5,976 nt of DNA from an uncultured bacterium (GTDB taxonomy: Bacteria; Patescibacteriota; Minisyncoccia; Phycocordibacterales; UBA9973): contig CAIJLF010000157.1 of assembly GCA_903821415.1 (NCBI GenBank), forward strand, positions 1 to 5,976. The letters are read 5' to 3'. The notes below the pieces were generated by a model. It did not search any database. It saw only the letters and a list, made by a program, of their open reading frames with translations, and was not told where the DNA came from. Of the stretch, positions 1-4,175 are shown piece after piece. Numbering within the stretch: the stretch's first letter is position 1; every line of letters begins with the position of its first letter. The translations under genes were made by a program, and so were the position numbers.

Positions 1-131
1 GTTTAACGGCGATTATCGAAGAACGTACTCCTTTATATGAAAAGTATAGGGATATGTATTTAGATACTGATGGTTTGAGTAAAGAAAAAGTAGCCGAAGA
101 AATTTTAAAAAAAATTGAAATTTTTAAATAA
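1..131 (+). CDS. aroK: Shikimate kinase-like protein, C-terminal 42 residues (5' end outside window)
   Basis: Reading from base 3, the frame is open to the TAA at 129-131 and encodes LTAIIEERTPLYEKYRDMYL followed by DTDGLSKEKVAEEILKKIEIFK. The pattern (E)R-x-PLYE-x-(6)-(D)T-(D)GLS-x-E-x-VAEEIL matches the C-terminus of shikimate kinases, where the Arg begins the lid-distal helix and the last helix reads 'eevaeeIl'. Family role: ATP-dependent 3-phosphorylation of shikimate in the cytoplasm, in the chorismate pathway. The P-loop and shikimate-binding residues lie outside the window, so the enzyme cannot be confirmed; another P-loop kinase of the same superfamily is possible. Only 48 bases separate the stop from the 3' end of the opposing tRNA-Gly, and I see no convincing terminator hairpin there. 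Confidence 0.6.
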   Translation, partial: LTAIIEERTPLYEKYRDMYLDTDGLSKEKVAEEILKKIEIFK

Positions 132-178
132 AAAAATGCAAAAGATAAGAGCAACACAAGATATTATCTTATAAATTG

Positions 179-249
179 TGCGGGATAAGGGAGTCGAACC
201 CTTCACCACAGTTTGGAAAACTGTTATTTTACCGATAAACTAATCCCGC
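179..249 (-). tRNA. tRNA-Gly, anticodon TCC
   Basis: Read on minus, the 7-bp acceptor stem GCGGGAT/ATCCCGC closes a full cloverleaf: D stem GTTT/AAAT with a G-G-containing loop, anticodon stem ACAGT/ACTGT with loop TTTCCAA (anticodon TCC, codon GGA and wobble), a 4-nt variable loop, and T stem AAGGG/CCCTT with loop TTCGACT. The discriminator is A, followed by CAA, so CCA is not encoded and must be added by a CCA-adding enzyme such as the one at 1674-3263. Most bacterial tRNA-Gly have U73, so A73 is notable. The anticodon is TCC, not TCA, which argues against a UGA=Gly code. It lies 49 bases downstream of yraN on the same strand. Confidence 0.95.
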
Positions 250-262
250 AAATACAAATATC

Positions 263-291
263 AATATACACTATTTGAAACAAATATTCAA
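263..291 (-). promoter_or_regulatory. Predicted sigma70-type promoter of tRNA-Gly(TCC)
   Basis: On minus, a TTGAAT -35 (286-291) and a TATATT -10 (263-268) are separated by 17 bases. The -10 ends 13 bases before the tRNA 5' end, giving a short 5' leader. An AT-rich inverted repeat (272-279 with 287-294, TATTTGAA/TTCAAATA) overlaps the -35 side. It has no T-run on the minus strand, so I do not call it a terminator of yraN, and read-through from yraN into the tRNA is possible. Confidence 0.5.
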
Positions 292-298
292 ATATAAT

Positions 299-697
299 CT
301 ACAATATTATATTCTCTACCACCTTCACTCTCGCTTTCCTATTTTCAATATCAAGATAGACAACCAATAGATCAAACTGCCAACCCACAGAACCAAGTCT
401 TTTACTTATAAGATAAGTCTCTACTACCCTTCTCAATCTTTTAAGTTTCCAAGGATGCATATTATCTTCTGGTCCATTTTCTGTTTCATGTGTAACCGAA
501 GTCAAAGAATCAACACTTTTAGATTTAACTTCAATAAAATATCTTTTGCCTTTCTTCTCTGCAGTAATATCTATTTCTCCCCACTTTTTAGTATAATTTC
601 GTTCTAATACTGAAAATCCATGTTTCATGAGAAACTTGCAGGCTATATCTTCTCCAAGTAAACCTATTTTTTGAGAATTTGAAGTAAAAATCTTCAT
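299..697 (-). CDS. yraN: YraN family (UPF0102) restriction-endonuclease-like protein
   Basis: The 132-residue length is typical for UPF0102/YraN. The family signature is present in order: G(x)GE-x-A-x-x-FL (G15-E16), a G-F-x-V-LERNY stretch (27-35), GEID (40-43), FIEVK (54-58), a basic K-x-x-RLRR helix (84-90) and WQFDLLVV (106-113). D43, E56 and K58 form the PD-(D/E)XK-like site of this nuclease-fold family. The biological role of YraN is not settled; DNA processing or recombination roles have been suggested, and it is expected in the cytoplasm. The ATG at 695-697 fits the family N-terminus and I see no Shine-Dalgarno. A parS-like palindrome (707-720) begins only 9 bases upstream, so it would overlap any close promoter. 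The stop is TAG. Confidence 0.9.
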   Translation of the reverse strand: MKIFTSNSQKIGLLGEDIACKFLMKHGFSVLERNYTKKWGEIDITAEKKGKRYFIEVKSKSVDSLTSVTHETENGPEDNMHPWKLKRLRRVVETYLISKRLGSVGWQFDLLVVYLDIENRKARVKVVENIIL

Positions 698-706
698 AAA
701 ATCAAT

Positions 707-720
707 GTTACATGTGTAAC
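707..720. promoter_or_regulatory. parS-like palindrome 1, GTTACATGTGTAAC
   Basis: This is an inverted repeat, TGTTACA-TG-TGTAACA when flanks are included (706-721). It differs from the parS consensus GTTTCACGTGAAAC at three positions (4, 7 and 11), two of them symmetric, keeping the GTT-x-CA-x-GTG-x-AAC frame. The exact reverse complement occurs at 1722-1735. It lies directly upstream of yraN, so it could be a ParB-type site or an operator. Confidence 0.55.
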
Positions 721-733
721 AAATATATAAATC

Positions 734-747
734 GTTTCACGTGAAAC
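734..747. promoter_or_regulatory. parS: parS centromere site, GTTTCACGTGAAAC
   Basis: This is a perfect 14-bp palindrome identical to the widely conserved bacterial parS consensus bound by ParB, the CTPase clamp of the ParABS segregation system. A chance 14-mer match in a window of this size is of order 1 in 10^4-10^5. In other bacteria parS sites cluster near the chromosomal origin, which fits the DnaA boxes about 150 bases to the right. No parA or parB gene is in the window, so the binding protein is inferred. Confidence 0.8.
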
Positions 748-1046
748 ATATCTATATTCTTAAAGGACAATATCATACAATATTTCCTGTATTATACATT
801 ATATACATATATATCAAGGTATTTTCAATTACATAATACTCTGTCTTTAAATTTTAACGGTCTACAATGTCATGTCTTATAAACAATACGCACATAGTTA
901 TACACATATCTCTCAGTTTTTAAGGATTTTTTCTGTGTATAAAGGACTAATAAAGGTCAAAGAGTGGGATATTGATATTTGTGGTCACAATCTTGTGTTC
1001 GGGAAGTTTTGTGATAAATGTTTGTGTCTTTGTTAATAATGCTTAT
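748..1046. other. AT-rich non-coding region with DnaA boxes; candidate replication origin
   Basis: I see no supportable open reading frame on either strand. The left part (about 760-870) is strongly A/T-rich and could serve as an unwinding element. Two perfect DnaA boxes of the TTATACACA type lie in inverted orientation: 898-906 on plus and 934-942 on minus. A one-mismatch box TTATAAACA is at 877-885. No other perfect TTATNCACA box was found in the window. A small hairpin CACAA-TC-TTGTG lies near 987-998. With the parS site at 734-747 and divergent flanking genes, this is a reasonable oriC candidate. Two perfect boxes are few, and neither dnaA nor dnaN is adjacent. Confidence 0.45.
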
Positions 1047-1083
1047 GGTCACAAGTATTTTTCTGCTGAAAAATTTCGCGACC
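1047..1083 (-). repeat. Two-stage hairpin whose pairing favours a minus-strand RNA
   Basis: On minus, GGTCGCGA pairs with TTGTGACC through 8 pairs, two of them G-U wobbles. Above a small internal loop, ATTTTTC pairs with GAAAAAT, with an AGCA loop. On the plus strand the two wobble pairs become A-C mismatches, so the fold is better as a minus-strand transcript. It lies downstream of tRNA-Arg on that strand. Its function is unknown. Confidence 0.5.
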
Positions 1084-1084
1084 C

Positions 1085-1137
1085 TCATTCAGTAGAATGA
1101 ATTACGTGCGACTCAGCCCTTTGTCTAACGACACGAT
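1085..1137. repeat. Palindromic segment related to the insertion in cca
   Basis: This begins with the hairpin TCATTC-AGTA-GAATGA (1085-1100), preceded by CGCGAC, and continues through a CGTG...CACG pairing (1105-1108 with 1132-1135) to the 9-mer CGACACGAT (1129-1137). The same 9-mer and a similar ATTC-N4-GAAT hairpin preceded by GCGAC occur in the cca insertion (1986-1994 and 1991-2006). I read this as a degenerate copy of the same kind of palindromic repeat; the similarity is short and needs genome-wide confirmation. Confidence 0.35.
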
Positions 1138-1159
1138 ATATTAATCGGGCTTCCGGCTT

Positions 1160-1202
1160 GCACAAATTATCAAATAAATACTTTTAATTTGCTAATTTGT
1201 GC
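1160..1202. repeat. Long hairpin following the duplicated tRNA-Arg tail
   Basis: Arms 1160-1175 and 1187-1202 pair over 16 positions with one mismatch (GCACAAATTA... with ...TAATTTGTGC), leaving an 11-nt loop. On minus this sits just after the duplicated tRNA-Arg 3' end, in the same place as the 11-bp hairpin that follows the real tRNA-Arg. Both hairpins start with ACAA and end with TTGT but differ in their stems. No T-run follows, so it is not a standard terminator. Confidence 0.55.
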
Positions 1203-1280
1203 ACCCGCCAGGACTCTTGCCCTACGGTCACGGGTACTTTTCAATTTATTAATAAATATTGAAAAGTCTTTCGATTCCTG
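1197..1280 (-). pseudogene. Broken duplicate of the tRNA-Arg 3' end, split by a hairpin insertion
   Basis: Bases 1197-1216 are identical over 20 bases to 1304-1323, the 3' acceptor/T-arm end and trailer of tRNA-Arg(TCG). The other half of the T arm is recognisable at about 1271-1280 (TCGATTCCTGG against the real gene's TCGAACCTGG). Between them lie about 54 extra bases (about 1217-1270) containing the hairpin ACTTTTCAAT/ATTGAAAAGT (1236-1245 with 1258-1267). On minus, GTACCCG (1237-1231) pairs with CGGGTGC (1207-1201), with one G-U pair, mimicking the acceptor stem. No anticodon arm remains, so it cannot be a working tRNA. It could instead be an att-like scar; I favour local duplication followed by insertion of a palindromic element. 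Confidence 0.55.
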
Positions 1281-1281
1281 G

Positions 1282-1307
1282 ACAAGATCAAAGTAGTTTG
1301 ATCTTGT
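1282..1307 (-). repeat. Perfect 11-bp hairpin abutting the tRNA-Arg 3' end
   Basis: ACAAGATCAAA (1282-1292) and TTTGATCTTGT (1297-1307) pair perfectly around a 4-nt loop. On minus it begins at the discriminator base of tRNA-Arg. It could help 3'-end processing or stop transcription, but the following minus-strand sequence (CCAGGAATCG) lacks a U-tract. Confidence 0.6.
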
Positions 1308-1378
1308 GCACCCGCCAGGACTCGAACCTGGAACATCTGCTTCGAAGGCAGGTATGATATCCGTTTCACTACGGGTGC
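1307..1378 (-). tRNA. tRNA-Arg, anticodon TCG
   Basis: On minus, acceptor stem GCACCCG/CGGGTGC; D stem GTGA/TCAT with a GGA-containing loop (A20 is an arginine identity base); anticodon stem CCTGC/GCAGA, with a C-A mismatch at pair 27-43, and loop CTTCGAA (anticodon TCG, codon CGA); variable loop TGTT; T stem CCAGG/CCTGG with loop TTCGAGT. The discriminator is A, followed by CAA, so CCA is added after transcription. Its 3' end is duplicated 107 bp further downstream on the same strand. Confidence 0.93.
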
Positions 1379-1393
1379 GATATTACTATATAT

Positions 1394-1421
1394 AGTATAC
1401 ACAATTTGATATAGTTTACAA
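1394..1421 (-). promoter_or_regulatory. Predicted promoter of tRNA-Arg
   Basis: On minus, -10 TATACT (1394-1399) ends 15 bases before the tRNA 5' end; -35-like TTGTAA (1416-1421) lies 16 bases upstream of it. The -10 is embedded in the 16-mer at 1384-1399, which contains the palindrome ACTATATATAGT. That 16-mer recurs exactly in the xer promoter at 5821-5836. Confidence 0.5.
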
Positions 1422-1452
1422 AATATCCTTTATAATAAAGGTGAATATATAA

Positions 1453-1481
1453 TTGCATTTAATCCTTAAAAATACTATAAT
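1453..1481 (+). promoter_or_regulatory. Predicted promoter of tRNA-Gly(GCC)
   Basis: -35-like TTGCAT (1453-1458), 17-base spacer, and consensus -10 TATAAT (1476-1481), which ends 20 bases before the tRNA 5' end. The predicted rpsO promoter uses the same TTGCAT and 17-base spacing. A palindrome CCTTTAT-A-ATAAAGG (1427-1441) lies just upstream, between this promoter and the divergent tRNA-Arg promoter. Confidence 0.6.
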
Positions 1482-1501
1482 AATCATCAGTTAATAAAGT
1501 T

Positions 1502-1572
1502 GCGGTGTTGGTTTAGTGGTAGAACACGTCCTTGCCAAGGATGAGACAGGAGTTCGATTCTCCTACGCCGCA
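1502..1572 (+). tRNA. tRNA-Gly, anticodon GCC
   Basis: Acceptor stem GCGGTGT/ACGCCGC (one T-G pair); D stem GTTT/GAAC with loop AGTGGTA; anticodon stem CGTCC/GGATG with loop TTGCCAA (anticodon GCC, codons GGC/GGU); variable loop AGAC; T stem AGGAG/CTCCT with loop TTCGATT. Discriminator A followed by CAA, so CCA is not encoded. With tRNA-Gly(TCC) at 179-249 it covers GGU, GGC and GGA codons. It lies upstream of cca on the same strand with no clear terminator between, so read-through into cca is possible. Confidence 0.95.
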
Positions 1573-1666
1573 CAATTTTAATAAATGATAGGGTACGTAA
1601 ATATTCTATCTTAAATATAGATCAATGGGTGAATATAACCAAAATACATATTTACACTAATCTAGA

Positions 1667-1680
1667 GTTTCACATGAAAC
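1667..1680. promoter_or_regulatory. parS-like palindrome 3, GTTTCACATGAAAC
   Basis: One base away from the parS consensus (G to A at position 8). It spans the most likely cca start codon: its central ATG (1674-1676) is that codon. A protein bound here could block transcription or translation of cca, or it may act as a segregation site; the sequence does not say which. Confidence 0.6.
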
Positions 1681-3263
1681 AAGAAACTACAACCATCAAT
1701 AGTTCTAAAATACCAAATTACGTTACACATGTAACAATAACACTACAAAATGCAGGTTTTGAGGCTTTTCTTGTTGGTGGATGCGTAAGAGATCTTATTA
1801 TAGATAGGGAACCGAAAGACTGGGATATAACTACAAACGCTAAACCAGAAGAGATCATACCTCTATTTGATAAAACTATATACGAGAACGAATTCGGAAC
1901 AGTAGGTGTCTGCATCCCAATAACTACTTTCCCCACGTCGGGAATGGGGGAAAGTGTTAAGCGTCGCGCTTCAATCGACAATGCGCGACACGATTCTGCA
2001 GAATCGCATACCCCAAATGATGAGGTTAAATACCGCATTCTTGAAGTTACACCATATAGAACTGAAGCAAAATATAGCGACTTTAGACATCCAGATGAAG
2101 TTAACTTTAGTGACCATATTGAAGACGATTTAATGAGAAGAGATTTCACAATAAATGCTTTAGCTTATAATCCTCATAAAGGACAGTTAATTGACCTTTA
2201 TAAAGGACAAGAAGATATAAAAGACAAGGTTATCCGAGCAGTAGGTAACCCGAATGATAGATTCCAGGAAGATGCACTTCGAATGCTTCGTGCTATAAGA
2301 TTCTCGACAGAGCTCAACTTTGCAATATCTTACGATACTATGCAGGCGACTGTGAATAACTCAGAGCTTATTAAGAATATTTCTTTTGAGAGAATCCGAG
2401 ATGAATTCTTGAAAATTATAATGTCTAGCAACCCAGTCGCTGGTGTTGGACTACTTCAGAAGCTTGGCCTACTCAAATTTATAATTCCCGAACTTGAAGA
2501 GGGAATTGGATGTGAACAAAAAGGCGCACATATATATGATGTATGGGAGCACCTACTTCACGCGCTTGATCACGCTGCCCAAAAAGGATGGACACTTGAG
2601 ATAAGGCTAGCTGCTCTTTTCCATGATATAGGTAAGCCGAGAACTAGGCGATGGGATGGTACAAAGGCCGGAGGAGAAGGGAAATATACTTTCTATGGAC
2701 ATGAAGTAATAGGGGAAAGGATGACCAAGAAAATTCTTGAAAGGCTAAAGATTCCGAAGAGGTCTAGCGACTTGATATTAAAATTGGTTCGCGGACATAT
2801 GTTCTTCTCTGACACCGAGATGATTACACTCTCTGCTGTTCGTCGAGTAGTTGTGAATGTGGGGAAGGATCATATCTGGGACCTTATGAATGTTCGTGAG
2901 TGTGACAGGGTAGGGATGAAGAAAAAAGAAGCACCTTTTCGTTTACGTAAATACCACGCAATGATTGAAGAAGTTCTTCGTGACCCGATATCTGTAGGAC
3001 AGCTAGCTATAGATGGTAAATACATGATGGATGATTTAAAAATAAAAGCTGGTCCTCGTATGGGATGGATACTAAGTGCATTACTCGAAGAAGTCCTCGA
3101 CGATCCAAAGAAAAATACAAAGGAACATCTAAGTGAGTTAGTAGCGTCTCTAAATATGTTAGGAGATGAAGAACTTAAAACTTTAGGAGAAAGGGGAAAG
3201 GAGAAGAAAGAAAAGCTCGAAGAAGAGGAGATAGACAAACTTCATAAGAAGCATGGGGTATAA
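1674..3263 (+). CDS. cca: CCA tRNA nucleotidyltransferase with HD domain (CCA-adding enzyme)
   Basis: Adds or repairs the 3' CCA of tRNAs from CTP and ATP, in the cytoplasm; all three tRNAs here lack an encoded CCA. Counting from the ATG at 1674 (529 residues): LVGGCVRD at 33-40, catalytic DWDI with D49 and D51, RRDFTINAL (155-163) and RFQEDALRMLRAIRF (196-210) for template-free nucleotide selection, then ERIRDE (239-244). An HD phosphohydrolase-like domain follows (H293, H317-D318, GH around 374-375). The C-terminus is highly charged (KEKKEKLEEEE). A 32-codon insertion (residues 83-114) sits between FGTVGVCI and NDEVKYRILEVT. The frame extends upstream to a GTG at 1629 (544 residues); I prefer 1674 because the family begins shortly before GGCVRD and ATG is the stronger start. 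No Shine-Dalgarno is visible. Only moderately AT-rich, with otherwise intact motifs. Confidence 0.95.
   Translation: MKQETTTINSSKIPNYVTHVTITLQNAGFEAFLVGGCVRDLIIDREPKDWDITTNAKPEEIIPLFDKTIYENEFGTVGVCIPITTFPTSGMGESVKRRASIDNARHDSAESHTPNDEVKYRILEVTPYRTEAKYSDFRHPDEVNFSDHIEDDLMRRDFTINALAYNPHKGQLIDLYKGQEDIKDKVIRAVGNPNDRFQEDALRMLRAIRFSTELNFAISYDTMQATVNNSELIKNISFERIRDEFLKIIMSSNPVAGVGLLQKLGLLKFIIPELEEGIGCEQKGAHIYDVWEHLLHALDHAAQKGWTLEIRLAALFHDIGKPRTRRWDGTKAGGEGKYTFYGHEVIGERMTKKILERLKIPKRSSDLILKLVRGHMFFSDTEMITLSAVRRVVVNVGKDHIWDLMNVRECDRVGMKKKEAPFRLRKYHAMIEEVLRDPISVGQLAIDGKYMMDDLKIKAGPRMGWILSALLEEVLDDPKKNTKEHLSELVASLNMLGDEELKTLGERGKEKKEKLEEEEIDKLHKKHGV
1722..1735. promoter_or_regulatory. parS-like palindrome 4, GTTACACATGTAAC
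   Basis: Exact reverse complement of the site at 707-720, here inside the first 20 codons of cca (encoding V-T-H-V-T). Together with the site at 1667-1680 it mirrors the pair beside yraN: parS-type sites inside, GTTAC-type sites outside. Confidence 0.5.
1917..2012 (+). repeat. In-frame palindromic insertion within cca (32 codons)
   Basis: The 96 bases between two CCCAA pentamers (1916-1920 and 2012-2016) are more GC-rich than the surrounding gene and hold three hairpins in series: ACTTTCCCC/GGGGAAAGT (1926-1934 with 1947-1955), GTCGCGC/GCGCGAC (1963-1969 with 1983-1989) and the perfect 16-bp palindrome at 1991-2006 (CGATTCTG/CAGAATCG). It encodes residues from ITTFPTSGMG to ESHTP, with no counterpart in CCA-adding enzymes that I know. 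Removing it joins FGTVGVCI to PNDEVKYRILEVTPYR, an ordinary family sequence in frame. It resembles Rickettsia palindromic elements in behaviour, but I claim no homology. Confidence 0.65.
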
Positions 3264-3268
3264 AAAAA

Positions 3269-3304
3269 CTGGCAATCTCACAAAAGTGAAACTGCCAGAA
3301 TTTT
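3269..3304. terminator. Bidirectional intrinsic terminator between convergent cca and xth
   Basis: Stem CTGGCA/TGCCAG (3269-3274 with 3293-3298) carries an inner stem TCAC-AAAA-GTGA (3278-3289). On plus it is followed by AATTTT, ending cca transcripts just after the stop codon. On minus the hairpin is followed by seven Ts (3262-3268), so it also ends the methyltransferase-xth transcript about 95 bases beyond the xth stop. Confidence 0.85.
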
Positions 3305-3391
3305 AAATCAATCAAAAAAAATGAAAAAACTAAAACTAATCCAAAAGAGCAATCTTGTGCGTATTCATTTCCACTTATATAGTACGCCTTA

Positions 3392-4165
3392 TTAGATACT
3401 GATGTCAAGCATTATCGGGCAGTGGTCAGAACCAATATAATCGTCTAGAGTTTTGAAACTTTTTATATTTTTCATGAATGATTGATTAGTAAAAAAGTAA
3501 TCAATGCGCCATCCGACATTTCTATCGCGTGCGCGAGTCTTCTGGTCCCAGTAAGTGTAGACATCTTTTTTATTTGGATATAAACTTCTGAAAGTATCTA
3601 CCCAGCCGGTATTTATGAGTTGATCCATCCAGGCTCTTTCGATGGGAAGGAACCCTGTACTCTTTTCATTCTCCTTCGGACGAGCTAGGTCTATCTCATT
3701 GTGAGCAGTATTCACATCACCTGTGAAGATTACGTCGCTGCCTTTCTTTTTTAATTTATTTATATATTCTAAAAATGCATCATAAAATTCTAATTTGTAT
3801 TTCAATCTTTCAGGGCCTCCACCTCCATTAGGGAAGTAGCAGTTAATTAAAATAAATTTTGAATAGTGAGCGATGACTATCCTACCTTCGTCATCAAATT
3901 TTTGTATACCTATTCCGTACTCTACTTTTAATGGTTTCTCTTTTGAATAAATAGCGACGCCGCTATAACCCTTCCTGCCTTTTGAAAAAGAAAAATACGA
4001 ATTGTATCCTTTCAGATTTTTCACATCGAGGTCGAGCTGATCTGGCTCGCATTTTGTTTCTTGAAAGCAAACTATGTCGGGATTATTAAAAGCAAACAGG
4101 GGAGTGAAGTTCCCTTGTCTTACTGTCGCACGCAAACCGTTTGTATTCCATGAAATTATTCTCAT
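3392..4165 (-). CDS. xth: Exodeoxyribonuclease III (AP endonuclease, Xth/EEP family)
   Basis: 257 residues, the usual length. It cleaves 5' to abasic sites and removes blocked 3' ends during base excision repair, using Mg2+. Family residues are all visible: N7 in SWNTNGLRA, the metal ligand E36 in QETK, GYSGVA (66-71), DEGR (92-95), catalytic Y110 in NCYFPNG, D150 and N152 in GDVNTAH, TGFLPIER (170-177), WRIDYF (219-224) and the SDH triad S246-D247-H248 followed by CP. The ATG at 4163-4165 gives the canonical MRIISWNTNG start. It starts 10 bases after the methyltransferase stop on the same strand, without a clear Shine-Dalgarno, so the two are probably co-transcribed. It converges on cca across the bidirectional terminator. 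Confidence 0.97.
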   Translation of the reverse strand: MRIISWNTNGLRATVRQGNFTPLFAFNNPDIVCFQETKCEPDQLDLDVKNLKGYNSYFSFSKGRKGYSGVAIYSKEKPLKVEYGIGIQKFDDEGRIVIAHYSKFILINCYFPNGGGGPERLKYKLEFYDAFLEYINKLKKKGSDVIFTGDVNTAHNEIDLARPKENEKSTGFLPIERAWMDQLINTGWVDTFRSLYPNKKDVYTYWDQKTRARDRNVGWRIDYFFTNQSFMKNIKSFKTLDDYIGSDHCPIMLDISI

Positions 4166-4175
4166 AAATTATATT

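Noticed and set aside
136..174. 12-codon open frame MQKIRATQDIIL after the shikimate kinase stop
   Set aside because: Too short and without promoter or ribosome site. Its faint likeness to a histidyl-tRNA synthetase start (GTQDIL) is probably chance in AT-rich sequence.
254..982. 14-base inverted match ACAAATATCAATAT (254-267) and ATATTGATATTTGT (969-982)
   Set aside because: Very AT-rich, so chance similarity is likely; no structural consequence is evident at that distance.
1047..1320. CRISPR array, integron attC array or group I intron in tRNA-Arg
   Set aside because: Spacing and sequences of the hairpins are irregular, there is no repeated unit beyond the single 20-mer, and tRNA-Arg itself is uninterrupted.
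1625..1660. Possible upstream mini-ORF (MGEYNQNTYLH) before cca
   Set aside because: Eleven codons with no independent support. It overlaps the alternative GTG start of cca in another frame and could be tested only by conservation.
1718..2149. Open frames antisense to cca (also 2870-3238 and 3175-3408)
   Set aside because: Shadow frames of the well-supported cca gene; low-complexity serine/phenylalanine-rich products with no motifs.
3321..3395. 24-codon plus-strand frame MKKLKLIQKSNLVRIHFHLY... between the terminator and xth
   Set aside because: It lies just after the cca terminator, has no clear promoter, overlaps the xth stop and shows no recognisable pattern.
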